Assembly (NCBI GenBank): GCA_033064195.1
Contig: JARBJD010000241.1
Location: forward strand, 51,855 to 115,854
DNA: 64,000 nucleotides
DNA from: Blattamonas nauphoetae
Taxonomy: Eukaryota > Preaxostyla > Oxymonadida
Direction of reading: 5' to 3'
Made by a program: the position numbers and the translations under genes. Below are positions 52,495-61,919 of the stretch, in pieces. Position 1 is the stretch's first letter. Each line of letters opens with the position of its first letter. The notes under the pieces were generated by a model. It ran no database searches. It was given only the letters and a program-made list of their open reading frames with translations, and was not told where the DNA came from.

Positions 52495-53535
52495 ACAGAG
52501 AACCGGAAGAACATCCCTGCCTTCTCCTCCCCAAAAACGATCACCAACCAAACATTACTAAATCTCGATTCGTCCCAAACAATACTGCTCCTCATCGCCT
52601 CCTCATCCTCCCATCTCCCTCACTCACTCACCACCACTCGCCCACCGACGTCTCCCGCACTGTGCAGTCGTCGCTACTGTCGTCTTCGTCGTCGATCCAA
52701 ACCGCGCTGCACTTCCAAAAAGTGTGCATCTCTCGGCTGTTCTTGCTTTCAATTTTTCAAAGTCGCTCTCCTTATTCGCTATCCCAATCTCCCATAATCG
52801 GTCTCCTTCCTTCTAAGGCAGTTCAGCTTGTCTTTCCCAGAGATTTTCATTTCTCACTCATCACTTGTGTTTTGGACATACCATCAATTTTAACCGTAGG
52901 AAAAAGAATAAATCACCGAGTGTTCTTCGGATCACCTTCAATACCTCTGAAATTATTGTCAATCGGTCGTAATGAAAGCGATAAAAAGTTCACTTGTTTT
53001 TGTTCGATATAATGAACATTTTCATTTCATCTCTTTTTGCTATTCAGATATCATATATTTGAAGAAGGAAAATAGTGAAAAGAAACGAAACAGTATTGTA
53101 GAAATTAACTGGGATCAGATCCGACTGGGATCACTGGGATCGAATCAGAAGCCTGGACATGTGGCTAAATTCGTTTGATTCATCTGAAAATATGTGGATC
53201 TCTCAAAAAAAGTGTGAATTGTTAAAGATAAACGCAAAAAATCAATGGATCGTGATGGAGGACGATTGAAGAGTTTTTAAGGAAGAAAAACCAGGAAATA
53301 ACGACGATGAGCAATAAGCAGTGACAATCAATTGGAATGGGAGCATTTTGGGTCTGGATTCCTCATTTTTTGGACTTATGGGGGTGAGTCGCTGACTCGA
53401 TTTGATTTGGTGACTGGACTCGGATATTTTTGACTGACTGTTGCCCATGCCTATCTTACAGGATCCCAACCAAGAAACATGTACATATTTTGGGTCTCCA
53501 GTTGATCTGACCTTTATTCGAAAAGTTGAAAAGAA
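52495..53535. other. Gene-poor stretch
   Basis: The first 150 bp could be a further ABCC-related exon (NQTLLNLDSSQTILLLIASS in one frame) but no splice pair was settled. The remainder has no supported feature. Confidence 0.3.
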
Positions 53536-54458
53536 TCAGTGATCCAAGGATTCAGGGAACTTTCACCTCACACACAATAAAGGGTGATAGTGTTCCCAAC
53601 TTCATCATTTCTATTGCTTTCTTCATCAATCTTGTTTTCATGGCAAATCGTGTCAGTATAACTCGGTATAGATCGTTTTTAGAAGACTACCTGCAAGAAC
53701 AGGTGCTCGATCAACTTTCCCAAGACCTCGAAGACAAAACAGCAATGAACAGAGCACAAAGAGTGAGGTGGTTCGAATGAAAGATAAAACACATCCAACT
53801 TCATCGACCAATTCCACAAAACATCAAGGCAGCTGAACTCGATGTTCCTGCTAATACATTCTCAAAAGCAAAAAAATACAAACCAGATCATGAGGAAATA
53901 GGGCATTCACTCATGAACCTAACTATGGCCCAGGAAAATGAGCTGGTGACTGCAATTGTGGCAGCTTCTAAGACTGGTGAACCCTGGATGATGGGAGATC
54001 TCCCAAGAAAGGTGAAGGAAAAATATGGGATTGAAGTTAGCAGAGAATGGAAAACCGGGTTTATGGCACGTCATTCCGAGTTGGTCGAAACCACACAATT
54101 TACTCCAAGGGCTGTGGAAAGAATGAGGGTTGATCTACAGATGGTGATGGACAATGAAAAGGATTTAAGAAAAGAACTACAAAAATACCACCCAACATTT
54201 CTCTTTCAGACTGATGAGTCTCAGTACCATCAATGTGAAGACGTCGATGACCGCATTTTCATCGTTCCAGCTGGAGAGACAAACGGAAAACATATACCAG
54301 TTGCAAGAAGTGAGAAGGCGATCACACTTCTCCCATTAATATGTCTGGACGGATCAACATGCAAACCATTTATTGTGACCGCAAGTAGTGATATAGGCGA
54401 ATGTGGAACCACGTTGGCAAAGACACCACTACGAAAGCTTTTTCTCCATGCCGATTGA
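53536..54458 (+). pseudogene. Truncated pogo-like transposase with its left TIR
   Basis: The left end (53536 onward, TCAGTGATCCAAGGATTCAG then GGAACTTTCACC) matches the MITE at 25376 for about 85 bp. The transposase starts at ATG 53640. One in-frame TGA (53778-53780) interrupts it, after which the same frame resumes with AAELDVPANTFSKAKKYKPD, an HTH-like block, and continues to FLFQTDESQYHQ (first catalytic Asp) before ending at 54458. The second and third catalytic aspartates and the right TIR are missing. It is the remains of an autonomous partner of the MITE at 25376-25784. Confidence 0.75.
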
Positions 54459-54778
54459 CAATTCAGAAAATACTTGGAGTAAAAGTCATTTTCATTTCAG
54501 AAAGTTGTCAATCTTAGAGAAATATTCTCTTCCAGAGTTCAGTTACTTCAAACTTTCAAGTTGAAGCAAAAAAATCGAAAATTTTCAAAAATGCAAAAAC
54601 CTTGATTTTGGCGGAAGCTGGTGTATTTTTTCAAGGTTCCGAAGGTTGCGACCCTTCTCATCGGTCCCTTTTAGACCGGCATCGGAACTCATTTTTATCG
54701 GTTTGAGTTCCGGAGATGTACGTTGGTCTTGCCAAGGGCCTAGACCATGCCAAAGGGCAGTGATATGTGAAATTAAAT

Positions 54779-54862
54779 GCTTCCGCCAGGAATTGAACCT
54801 AGGACCTTCAGCTTAGTAGTAGTAGTGCGTGCACTCACCATTACCACTAGACTATCCGGTCC
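54779..54862 (-). tRNA. tRNA-like sequence or tRNA-derived repeat
   Basis: Minus strand: A-box TAGTCTAGTGG and a perfect B-box GGTTCAATTCC with a well-paired T-arm (CTAGG/CCTGG). The acceptor ends (GGACCGG and CGGAAGC) do not pair and the anticodon region contains a run of ACT triplets, so a normal cloverleaf is not formed. A pseudo-tRNA, an intron-containing tRNA, or a SINE-type Pol III promoter are all possible. Confidence 0.4.
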
Positions 54863-54967
54863 TGAAATTATCCCGAAAAATCAGAAACTTTATACCCGAA
54901 AAAAAGACACTATAGCAGATTTAAAATTTGAAAACTTTGTCAAGAAATTCACTATATAGCAAAAATG

Positions 54968-55190
54968 CTCCCGTGAAAAAGTCATGCTTTTTAACGAGGG
55001 TAACAAGTGGCCAAGAATTAAGATCTAGCAGATCGCTCCCGTGAAATAGTCATGCTTTTTAACGGGGGTAAAATGTTAAAACGGAAAATCTAACTTATTT
55101 TGAAAAAATCGCTGACGAGAAAAAGTCATGCTTTTTAACGAGGGTAAAAAAGTCGTTCCCGTGATAAATCCATGCTTTTTAACGAGGGTA
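54968..55190. repeat. Array of four 35-bp hairpin repeats
   Basis: Copies at 54968-55002, 55036-55070, 55112-55146 and 55156-55190. Each has the form CTCCCGTGAAAAAGTCATGC followed by TTTTTAACGAGGGTA; AAAAAG and CTTTTT plus the outer CCCGT and ACGGG/ACGAGG form an inverted pair, so each could fold. Spacers are 33, 41 and 9 bp and unrelated. Outside the array, AGCAGATC-type words recur. It lies between two tRNA-like sequences. Confidence 0.8.
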
Positions 55191-55269
55191 GATAGGTAGA
55201 CGATAAAAGGAATATATAGCAGATCTGAACATTCGAGATATAAAGCACAGGTCGAAACTAACATTTTCA

Positions 55270-55346
55270 GGAGCTAGTAGCTCAGTGGGTATGTTCCAGT
55301 GTCCACCCGTTTCTAGGGGGTGGTTCGATTCAGGCGAGGGGCAATC
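55270..55346 (+). tRNA. tRNA-like sequence
   Basis: Plus strand: TAGTAGCTCAGTGGGTATG resembles a D-arm/A-box, and GGTGGTTCGATTCAGGC resembles a T-arm/B-box. Stems pair only partly, and the anticodon arm is not convincing. It may be a degenerate tRNA. It closes the block that begins with the tRNA-like sequence at 54862. Confidence 0.35.
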
Positions 55347-55354
55347 TTAATTTC

Positions 55355-55615
55355 AAAAAAAAATGAAAAAGTTTCAAAATGCCAAAACAATTTCAAAAAT
55401 TTAAAAAAAATTCAAAAATTCAAAAAAAATTTCAAAAAAAAAATACTTCGGAAAATTTCAAAAATTCAAAAATTCAAAAATTTCAAAAAATTCAAAAATT
55501 CAAAAAATTCAAAAAATTCAAAAATTCAAAAATTTAAAAAAAATTCAAAAAATTCAAAAAATTCAAAAATTCAAAAAATTCAAAAAATTCAAAAATTCAA
55601 AATATCCAAAAAAGT
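55355..55615. repeat. Simple repeat of TTCAAAAA-type units
   Basis: About 260 bp of tandem AAATTC/TTCAAAAA units with drift in A-run length. It separates the tRNA-like/hairpin block from the virus-like locus. The apparent Lys/Phe/Asn-rich frame across it is compositional. Confidence 0.9.
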
Positions 55616-55855
55616 TGAAGTATGAAACCTCGACGTAATTTCCCTTGATACTCAGGCAAAATGGTGCCCTCGTGGCTAATGCGTAGAACGAATTGAAGGT
55701 TGGATTGGAGCGGGACGAGCTGGGAGGCTGTCCCCGGGGGTTCACTGTGGGCATCACTTGAATGTGACCGTAAATCATGCCCCCCCAATACCTTAGCCCT
55801 TCAAGGAATTCGCCAGCAGTAGTCATTGAGTAGGATCATGATAGATTGATCCCCA
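55616..55855 (-). pseudogene. Virus-like locus, duplicated gene fragment, copy 1
   Basis: About 240 bp closely similar to 56520-56800. On the minus strand it reads TAGEFLEGLRYWGGMIYG and, after a frame change, LQSNLQFVLRISHEGTILPE. The text resembles a structural or fibre-type protein but no family is assigned. The frame change within the fragment shows decay. Confidence 0.45.
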
Positions 55856-55879
55856 AAGGAGTATCGGGTTGTCTCATGG

Positions 55880-56050
55880 TACAATCATACAAACTTGAAT
55901 GAATGATTGAATGATGAAGGCTTGAATGATGAATGATGAATTGAATGAAAGAATGAAGAAACTGAAAGCATGCACTGCAAAGAAGGAAGAAACAAAAAAG
56001 AAAGAACAAAAAAGAAAGAAGCAAGATGAAAGCTGGCACAACAAGGAACA
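55880..56050. repeat. Low-complexity GAATGAT / GAAAGAA tract
   Basis: Irregular tandem repeats of GAATGATGAA-like units followed by A/G-rich sequence. The Lys/Glu-rich plus-strand frame and the Phe/Ser-rich minus-strand frames over it are probably compositional. Confidence 0.6.
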
Positions 56051-56129
56051 AGAAATAAAAAGTTCCAACACCTCACTTCACATTTCATTTATGTTTTTTA
56101 TTTTTTTTTGATTTTTTAATTTGTATTAA

Positions 56130-56441
56130 ATGAAAACAGTGAATACTACATACGAACGACGTCGAACAGATGCCAAGCAAGCTTTAATTCAGTCAATGAA
56201 AGAAGAGAACTGTGAACTTGTCTCTGAGTATGTCAGACATAATATCCCAGTCATCTATGTTCATGAAGGTGGTGAGTGGAGGATAAAACCAAAGTTGTGG
56301 AAACAAGGAAACAGACCACACATGTCACAACGTCGACACTACACTCAATCGTTTGTTGAGAATGAACTGAGGAAGTACAACTGTGAGCTCGTTGGTGAGT
56401 ACAAGCAGGTTCCTTTTCTTTCAGAGAATAATTTGGGATGA
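56130..56441 (+). CDS. Small viral-type protein with two copies of a ~45-residue module
   Basis: 103 residues from ATG 56130, preceded by a T-rich box with TATTTTTTTTT and TTAA just before the start, like the late-type boxes seen on the other strand. NCELVSEYVRHNIPVIYVHE and GGEWRIKPKLWKQGNRPHMS form one module; NCELVGEYKQVPF begins a second that is cut short by the stop. Such short tandem modules with basic, aromatic loops occur in proteins of large DNA viruses and homing-type genes, but I cannot name the family. The second module looks truncated. Confidence 0.55.
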   Translation: MKTVNTTYERRRTDAKQALIQSMKEENCELVSEYVRHNIPVIYVHEGGEWRIKPKLWKQGNRPHMSQRRHYTQSFVENELRKYNCELVGEYKQVPFLSENNLG

Positions 56442-56519
56442 TTTGGGTGTTCACACAATTACCGCTGAATTTTTTTTATTTGACTTTTTTATTTTGCATA
56501 TGAAGAGTAGGTCCAGTTA

Positions 56520-56800
56520 GTGCAAGTGTGAGACCTCGACGTAACGTTCCAAGATACTCAGGCAAAATGGTGCCCTCGTGACTGATGCGTAGAACGAATT
56601 GAAGGTTGGATTGGAGACGGATGATCGAAAGATTGTCCCCGGGGTTCATGTTGGCTTCAGATTCTCGACAGAGAGTTTGACCGTAAATCATGCCCACCCA
56701 AGACTTAACCCTTCAAGGAATTCGCTATTCTCTGTGAGAGCGTAGCAGTCATTGAGAAGGATTGAGATAGATCGTCCCCAAAGGGGTATCGGGGTGTCCA
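56520..56800 (-). pseudogene. Virus-like locus, duplicated gene fragment, copy 2
   Basis: Near-duplicate of 55616-55855 in the same orientation. Minus-strand text GGMIYGQTLCRESEANMNPG, then LQSNLQFVLRISHEGTILPE and GTLRRGLTLALTGPTL is protein-like and continuous to the stop near 56476, but the region upstream of GGMIYG is in another frame. It is probably the better preserved of two copies of a structural gene. Confidence 0.45.
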
Positions 56801-56882
56801 TAGGAAACTCACACGAACATGAACAGGAACTACTCAACGGCTATTTTTGTCTTTTTTAATTTCAATCAAAGAGCAAACAAAA

Positions 56883-57803
56883 ATGAATCGACAAAAATAC
56901 AATTCACAAATGATTGAGAAAATGATTGATCATAATCATTCGACGATCACTGAGAATGCAGCAGTCATTCACTCACTACAGACGGAATTAGAAACGAATC
57001 AGGAAGAAGTCGACACACTAAAGAAGACAACTGAAGCACACAAGACAGCAATATCATCAATCCAAAACGTCGTTTCAACAAATGGATCAATCACTTGTTC
57101 AGCTGGTATTGCAACACCAGAAATTGGAGGATTGATCAATGTGAATGGAGCGAAGTGGAATATCTCAGAAGGATCACTTCCGAAGTATCCTGGAACATAT
57201 CCGGCTTCAACATTTAAGTCTGGTATTTCAATTTCGCAATCGATTGCAGAAACATCTGGAATTCAGTTCAATGGTGATGGTATTATCATGTGGTCTCCCT
57301 GTGACACACCAGCATTGTATTCCTACGATGAGGATACTGGTTCAGGAGTGTTTTCAATATCATCAACTGGAAGTTTTTCTCAGCTTTCAGACAGAAGAGT
57401 CAAAAGGAATATTGTTCCATACCCTAATGTTCTTGAACAATTGAATAAAGTCGAAATTGTGCAGTATCAGTTCAACACATTCGACTCGAAGATCAGCAAA
57501 GTCACAAAGCAAATAGAGAATGAGACAGATGAAGAACACTTGAAGAATTGCAAAGAGAAATGTGAATGCTTGAAGAAGGAAAGTGAGAAGAAACACATTG
57601 GTGTGATTGCACAACAGATCCAAGAGATATTCCCTGAAGTTGTGAATGATTCCAATCCAGATTGTCTTCAAGTTGATTATGCAGAACTCTCTTGCTTCTG
57701 TATCAAAGCCATCCAGGAATTATCCTCTATCGTCGGACAACAACAGACACTCATCAATGAACTGATCCAAAATTATACTTCACTGATTAGTATTCCAACA
57801 TGA
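56883..57803 (+). CDS. Fibre-type protein with peptidase S74 intramolecular chaperone domain
   Basis: 306 residues from ATG 56883. The N-terminal 60 residues form a coiled coil (SLQTELETNQEEVDTLKKTT), typical of a trimeric stalk. The middle is a short beta-rich region (GSITCSAGIATPEIGG). From residue 169 the S74 domain reads SDRRVKRNI (Ser169, Lys174 in the places used for self-cleavage in endosialidase-type chaperones), then IGVIAQQIQEIFPEVV and VDYAELSCFCIKAIQELS. In phages this domain folds trimeric tail spikes and is then clipped off. Here it is in a eukaryote-like locus beside capsid-like genes, so a receptor-binding or surface fibre is likely. A T-rich box precedes the start. Confidence 0.85.
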   Translation: MNRQKYNSQMIEKMIDHNHSTITENAAVIHSLQTELETNQEEVDTLKKTTEAHKTAISSIQNVVSTNGSITCSAGIATPEIGGLINVNGAKWNISEGSLPKYPGTYPASTFKSGISISQSIAETSGIQFNGDGIIMWSPCDTPALYSYDEDTGSGVFSISSTGSFSQLSDRRVKRNIVPYPNVLEQLNKVEIVQYQFNTFDSKISKVTKQIENETDEEHLKNCKEKCECLKKESEKKHIGVIAQQIQEIFPEVVNDSNPDCLQVDYAELSCFCIKAIQELSSIVGQQQTLINELIQNYTSLISIPT

Positions 57804-58197
57804 GATCAACCAGAAATTCATAATACTCTTTGATTATTTTTCCATTGATTGTCTCTGATGTTTCCATCTCGATTGACTCACCAGAACTGTCTTTGAACCA
57901 GATCTTCACAATAGATTGTCGAGTAGTTAATTCCCACTTCTTTCGCTTCGCAATCTGTTCATTGCAGAAAGCAACATATGAATCATTGAATGCATCAGTC
58001 TGGATCCAATCACCATGGATTGTTATGTGCTGCGGTACATCTTTTGAAATGACTGTCGATGCATCACTAATCTCTTCTTTCACATGGATGAGTTTGCAGT
58101 CAAGAAAGTAGATGTATTTTTGTTTTCTTGAATTGGTAAAATCAGGAGGGAGTTGAGCAGTGTGAGAATTCTGAATTGAGAAGTAACGCTTGACCAT
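57787..58197 (-). CDS. Unrecognised late-type protein of the virus-like locus
   Basis: 136 residues, ATG at 58197, ending at 57787 and overlapping the tail of the S74 gene by 17 bp in convergent orientation. The start is preceded by a TTTTATTTTTG box at 58203-58214 (read on the minus strand), like the other minus-strand genes here. Text such as DVPQHITIHGDWIQTDAFND and IVKIWFKDSSGESIEMETSE is beta-rich and could be a minor structural protein. No known motif. The frame is intact. Confidence 0.6.
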   Translation of the reverse strand: MVKRYFSIQNSHTAQLPPDFTNSRKQKYIYFLDCKLIHVKEEISDASTVISKDVPQHITIHGDWIQTDAFNDSYVAFCNEQIAKRKKWELTTRQSIVKIWFKDSSGESIEMETSETINGKIIKEYYEFLVDLMLEY

Positions 58198-58202
58198 TTG
58201 TG

Positions 58203-58214
58203 ATTTCTACAAAA
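58203..58214 (-). promoter_or_regulatory. Late-type box upstream of the 57787-58197 gene
   Basis: Minus strand ATTTTATTTTTGTAGAAA, ending about 10 bp before ATG 58197. Shares TTTTATTTTT with the boxes of the neighbouring genes. Confidence 0.55.
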
Positions 58215-58266
58215 ATAAAATATTCACTTTAGTAATATGACTCTGTCATTCTAGAAATGCTATGCA

Positions 58267-59946
58267 TTAATACCCTCTCTTCACTTCTTCATATGCTTCT
58301 TGAAGTCGGCGATCAATGACATATCGCACTCGTGGTTGTCCATTCTCAATCCAGATCAGCCAATATGATGCTTGATGCAATGCTAGAATCGGCGGAGGAG
58401 GTCCTTCTGGAGTTGATGTGAAATATGGATCAGGTTCGCCTTGTTTGATTGGGGTTCCTCTGAAGACAATGTTCACTGATTCTGCTGTCGATATACCTTC
58501 TTCCCCACCAGCAATTTCACTTCGATCTGTTGGAACCATAAATGTGAATGAAGTTGCATCTGTTGATGGTCTCAGTTTCCTGCTCTCCTTTCCACCATAG
58601 ACGTAATTGCGAGGTTCACAAATGGAATTCTCAAACTCTTGTGTTGCAGAACAGCCAATGAAATCACCGTTCACCATCATCATTTGATAGAACTCTGGTG
58701 AGTTTGTTGACATTGGGAAATTGGGAAAGTTGGATCCAAGCATTTCGAAGTGACCAAGATATTGAGGATTTCTGAAGACTGTACACTCGTTTGGTCGATC
58801 GGGGAATAAGCACATAAGATTCATGAGATTGTTGAGTTTGATACTAATGTTTGATCTCACTCCCATTGCATTTGCAGATGATTGAAATGATTGTGTGTCA
58901 ATTCTTTCTGCTTTCAAGACGTACAATGTCTTTGAATACGTGTTGAAGAGGGATTGCTTCGTTGCATCAGTGATTTGATATCCGTTGCAAATAGAAGTGA
59001 CTTTGTCCACCGATGAACTCAGAACCGTGGAAGTGGTTGATTTAACTGTAGTATGCACAATTCCAGTACTTGGATCTGGATCTGAATATGTATAATATTG
59101 ATAAACTGGATTTCCGATTTGTGTGAATTCTTGAGTCACATTTGTGAATTCTCCATCTTGTAATAGTGCGTGATGAGATTTGTGTGTAGTATATTTTCCT
59201 AATGGATCTTTCTCCACGTATCGTTCAAGTCCTTTTCGAATGACTGTGGGTACTCGAATCGGACAGTACACAAGTGAATCAGTTGTCAAATGAAATCTCA
59301 AACGTAAATTGCCAAAGATGGAATTTGGATACTGATCAAAAGTACTCAGTGGAAGTAAATTCACAAACGGAATAACCAGAGGAATTGTAATTGGGAACAT
59401 TGTTTCAGTATTAGGAGTTGGAGAAAAGTAGCATCCACAAACACTTGGATCCATTCTCTGAACATTTTCAAAAAGACTGTAGCAATGCTTCATGTTGTTT
59501 TTCTCTTCATAAGACTTGAAAGTGTGGTACAGAAATGATTCGTGAACATGATTATTCTGGAGTGTATTGTCAATGATGTTTCCTTTGCTGTCGACGAGTC
59601 TCATATCTCGAATTGCATCTGATGATGACTTATATCCGTAGAACATTGCATACATGTTAGGGTAGTAGTTTCTGTCTGTCGTCGGTTGCTCATACGGAAC
59701 AGTGATCGTTAGATCTATTCGTAAATGACTCTTCGCAAACTCAGTCACATCATGACCATCATAACACAGTGGAACTTCAATCTCATCTCCGATTCTGCAA
59801 GGCATAGGTGGATTCGTTGGATGCACTTCTTGGATGGAATAAATGTGTGGCTCTGAATCCCATTGTTTTGGCAAGTATGATTGGACTTCGATTTGCTCAA
59901 TTAATGTCGATGTTGGTTTGGATTGATTTGATCTGATACTTCTCAT
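58267..59946 (-). CDS. Capsid-like protein, intact copy
   Basis: 559 residues, ATG 59946 in a TAAATG context. The protein is beta-strand rich throughout with few helices: RIGDEIEVPLCYDGHDV, LRIDLTITVPYEQP, MYAMFYGYKSSSDAIRDMRL, NSIFGNLRLRFHLTTDSLVY, and a C-terminal PPPPILALHQASYWLIWIEN. Length and strand pattern fit a double jelly-roll major capsid protein of Polinton-like or related viruses, but I base this on context and style, not on an alignment. It is clearly paralogous to the 59999-61856 gene (same order of blocks, same C-terminal P-P-x-P-I-L-A and N-G-x-P-x-V-x-Y). A late-type box lies directly upstream. Confidence 0.55.
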   Translation of the reverse strand: MRSIRSNQSKPTSTLIEQIEVQSYLPKQWDSEPHIYSIQEVHPTNPPMPCRIGDEIEVPLCYDGHDVTEFAKSHLRIDLTITVPYEQPTTDRNYYPNMYAMFYGYKSSSDAIRDMRLVDSKGNIIDNTLQNNHVHESFLYHTFKSYEEKNNMKHCYSLFENVQRMDPSVCGCYFSPTPNTETMFPITIPLVIPFVNLLPLSTFDQYPNSIFGNLRLRFHLTTDSLVYCPIRVPTVIRKGLERYVEKDPLGKYTTHKSHHALLQDGEFTNVTQEFTQIGNPVYQYYTYSDPDPSTGIVHTTVKSTTSTVLSSSVDKVTSICNGYQITDATKQSLFNTYSKTLYVLKAERIDTQSFQSSANAMGVRSNISIKLNNLMNLMCLFPDRPNECTVFRNPQYLGHFEMLGSNFPNFPMSTNSPEFYQMMMVNGDFIGCSATQEFENSICEPRNYVYGGKESRKLRPSTDATSFTFMVPTDRSEIAGGEEGISTAESVNIVFRGTPIKQGEPDPYFTSTPEGPPPPILALHQASYWLIWIENGQPRVRYVIDRRLQEAYEEVKRGY

Positions 59947-59965
59947 TTATAGAAAAATAAAAAAG
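59947..59965 (-). promoter_or_regulatory. Late-type box before the intact capsid-like gene
   Basis: Minus strand TTTTTTATTTTTCTATAA runs straight into ATG 59946. The TTTTTATTTTT core and TAAATG junction recur at the next genes. Confidence 0.65.
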
Positions 59966-59998
59966 ACAATGTCATAATTTTCTTTTACTGTTTTGTCT

Positions 59999-61856
59999 CT
60001 ACAAGATTCCTAAATCTTTGTGCAACGCTTTCAATGTGTGATTTGGGTAGTACTCAACTTTTGGTTTGCCATTACTGTATCGTAATACCCACCATGTGGT
60101 TGCGGTTGTTGCTAAAATTGGTGCAGGAGGATGAGTATATGTTGTCATGTTTCCACCACTTTGACTTGGATTGTAGACATTGTAGTATGTGTCCAGCTTA
60201 CCTTGATAAATGGGATATGATCTTAAAGTGACAGGAACGTTTCCTTTGGAACTGATGGAATCATTACAGTTCGTTGGACACCCACTTCTCTGTGTTGAAA
60301 AGCACATAAGGAAGTCAGTGTTGTCATGAATCGGTCGAACTCTTGTCATTGTCTCATTGGGATAATTCTGATCACCAGTGAGTTTCTCTTCAACGAGAGA
60401 ATCTGTCAGTGATCGCTCCAAGTCGTCAGGAACAGCTAGATAGGAATCGAGATTTAGAGTCGATAATGCAAATTGATAGAAGCGAGCTCCAATTGTTGTT
60501 GTCGGTTGATCTGGATAGTATTTGTCGAGTAGATTCACTTGGAAATCCTTCTGCATTGGATTGTGGAAACAAGTGACTTCATTGTCGTAGTGACGGAAGA
60601 GAAGCATGATGTCCTTGGCATTAACAACCACCATTTGTTGAGTGCAATTAATGCCTGTTTCAGTTGGTGTCTTCTGAAATGGATAGAACGATATCTTTCT
60701 GCTGGAATAGTTCCTGGACGATCCTGATACATTTTCTTGAGATTCTCTTTCGCAATTTCTTTCATATTGTATCCAGAGCTCATGCAATACACATCATCAA
60801 TTTGATACTCGGTGATGTTTAGTGAGATGTACTGATCCACGTATTCTGGTTCTGTCGTAACTGTACCAGCTGATGAATACACAATGTCTTTCGTAACTGA
60901 TGGTTGCAGAAATGATTGACCAATTTGAACGAAGTTCTTGTGCATGAGGTTACGAGATTGTTTAAGAAATAGGGACGATGCTGAATACAATCGGCAATTG
61001 ATGCTTTTATCTTAGGCGCTGCAGCAGTCCCAGTAACGATTAATGAAAGTGTGTTCTTCAGAGTGAGTTCAGGATTAACTGGACAACACACAAATGCATC
61101 TTCATTGATGTGAACGCTCAGTTTCAAATCTCCAAAGAGACACGCAGGATAGTCAGTCATTCCAGAGAAGATGAGAAGATCTTCAAGATTGATTGACACA
61201 CGAATAGGTACATCAATACTGTCTTTGAATACTCCAGTTCCAGAAGTTGTTGTGAAATCAGAAAGTGGAAAATAAACACCAGCAACAGATTCGTCATGAT
61301 TCCATGCATTCTGCCAAGGTGTGTGACAATGTTTACGATTCTCCAATTGACTCTTTGGCTTGATCATATTGTAGATGTGAGACTCCATTGACACGTCATT
61401 AGTTGTTGTGCTGATGATTCTCTGATTGTTGTGAAGAACAGTAAGGTCACGAAAGATTGATGCCGAATGTTTGAGTCCAACGAATATGAATATCCTCTCA
61501 TTCATGTACGATCCATTTTTACTGGAATTTGTCTTCCAATTATTCACTGTAAGCCTTGCTGTCATTGTGAACGTAATGAAGGAATCATCGATTTGACAAA
61601 TGTCTTGATTACCAGTCAACGGAATGATTATTTCCTGTCCTTTGTAGAATCGTGAATTCTCGGATGGTTTTAATTCCTGAATGGAAGTACTGTGTGCTCC
61701 ATCATTCAGAAGACAATTAATGTGATGTTCAGACATGAGTTGTTGTTGTATTTGACCAATGTCATCTCGAGTGTACTTGATTGATCCAGTTGTATTTCCA
61801 GTCAATGATGATGCTCCAGTTCTTTTGTTTGTCAGATGTGTTATATGCGAGTTCAT
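59999..61856 (-). pseudogene. Capsid-like paralog with two frameshifts
   Basis: Starts at ATG 61856. The first frame runs to about 60970 (IPLTGNQDICQIDDSFITFT; IFVGLKHSASIFRDLTVLHN; ACLFGDLKLSVHINEDAFVC). The second frame covers about 60970-60700 (NLMHKNFVQIGQSFLQPS), and the third about 60700-59999 (GINCTQQMVVVNAKDIMLLF), ending with PPAPILATTATTWWVLRYSN. Blocks align in order with the 559-residue neighbour: the G-x-E-I-x-x-P-L opening, the F-G-x-L-x-L strand with C-P-x/V, and the C-terminal motif. Total span corresponds to about 620 residues. Frameshifts are either mutations or sequencing indels. A late-type box precedes it. Confidence 0.6.
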
Positions 61857-61874
61857 TTTATCAAAAATAAAAAC
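61857..61874 (-). promoter_or_regulatory. Late-type box before the second capsid-like gene
   Basis: Minus strand GTTTTTATTTTTGATAAA directly before ATG 61856. Confidence 0.65.
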
Positions 61875-61919
61875 AATAATGCTTATTTCTTTTCAGTTTC
61901 TTCTTCTTCGCTTTCGGCT

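Noticed and set aside
53778-53780. TGA in the truncated transposase as a recoded codon
   Set aside because: The gene is also cut off after the first catalytic Asp, and TGA ends several host genes here (for example the HD hydrolase), so a nonsense mutation is the better reading.
54968-55190. CRISPR array
   Set aside because: Four palindromic repeats with spacers of 33, 41 and 9 bp, sequence drift between copies, no cas genes, and clearly eukaryotic introns in the window.
55320-55625. A Lys/Phe/Asn-rich 101-codon protein
   Set aside because: It is the translation of a TTCAAAAA simple repeat.
55874-56088. Phe/Ser-rich hydrophobic frames on the minus strand as membrane proteins
   Set aside because: They lie over a low-complexity GAATGA/GAAAGAA tract and change with frame; compositional only.
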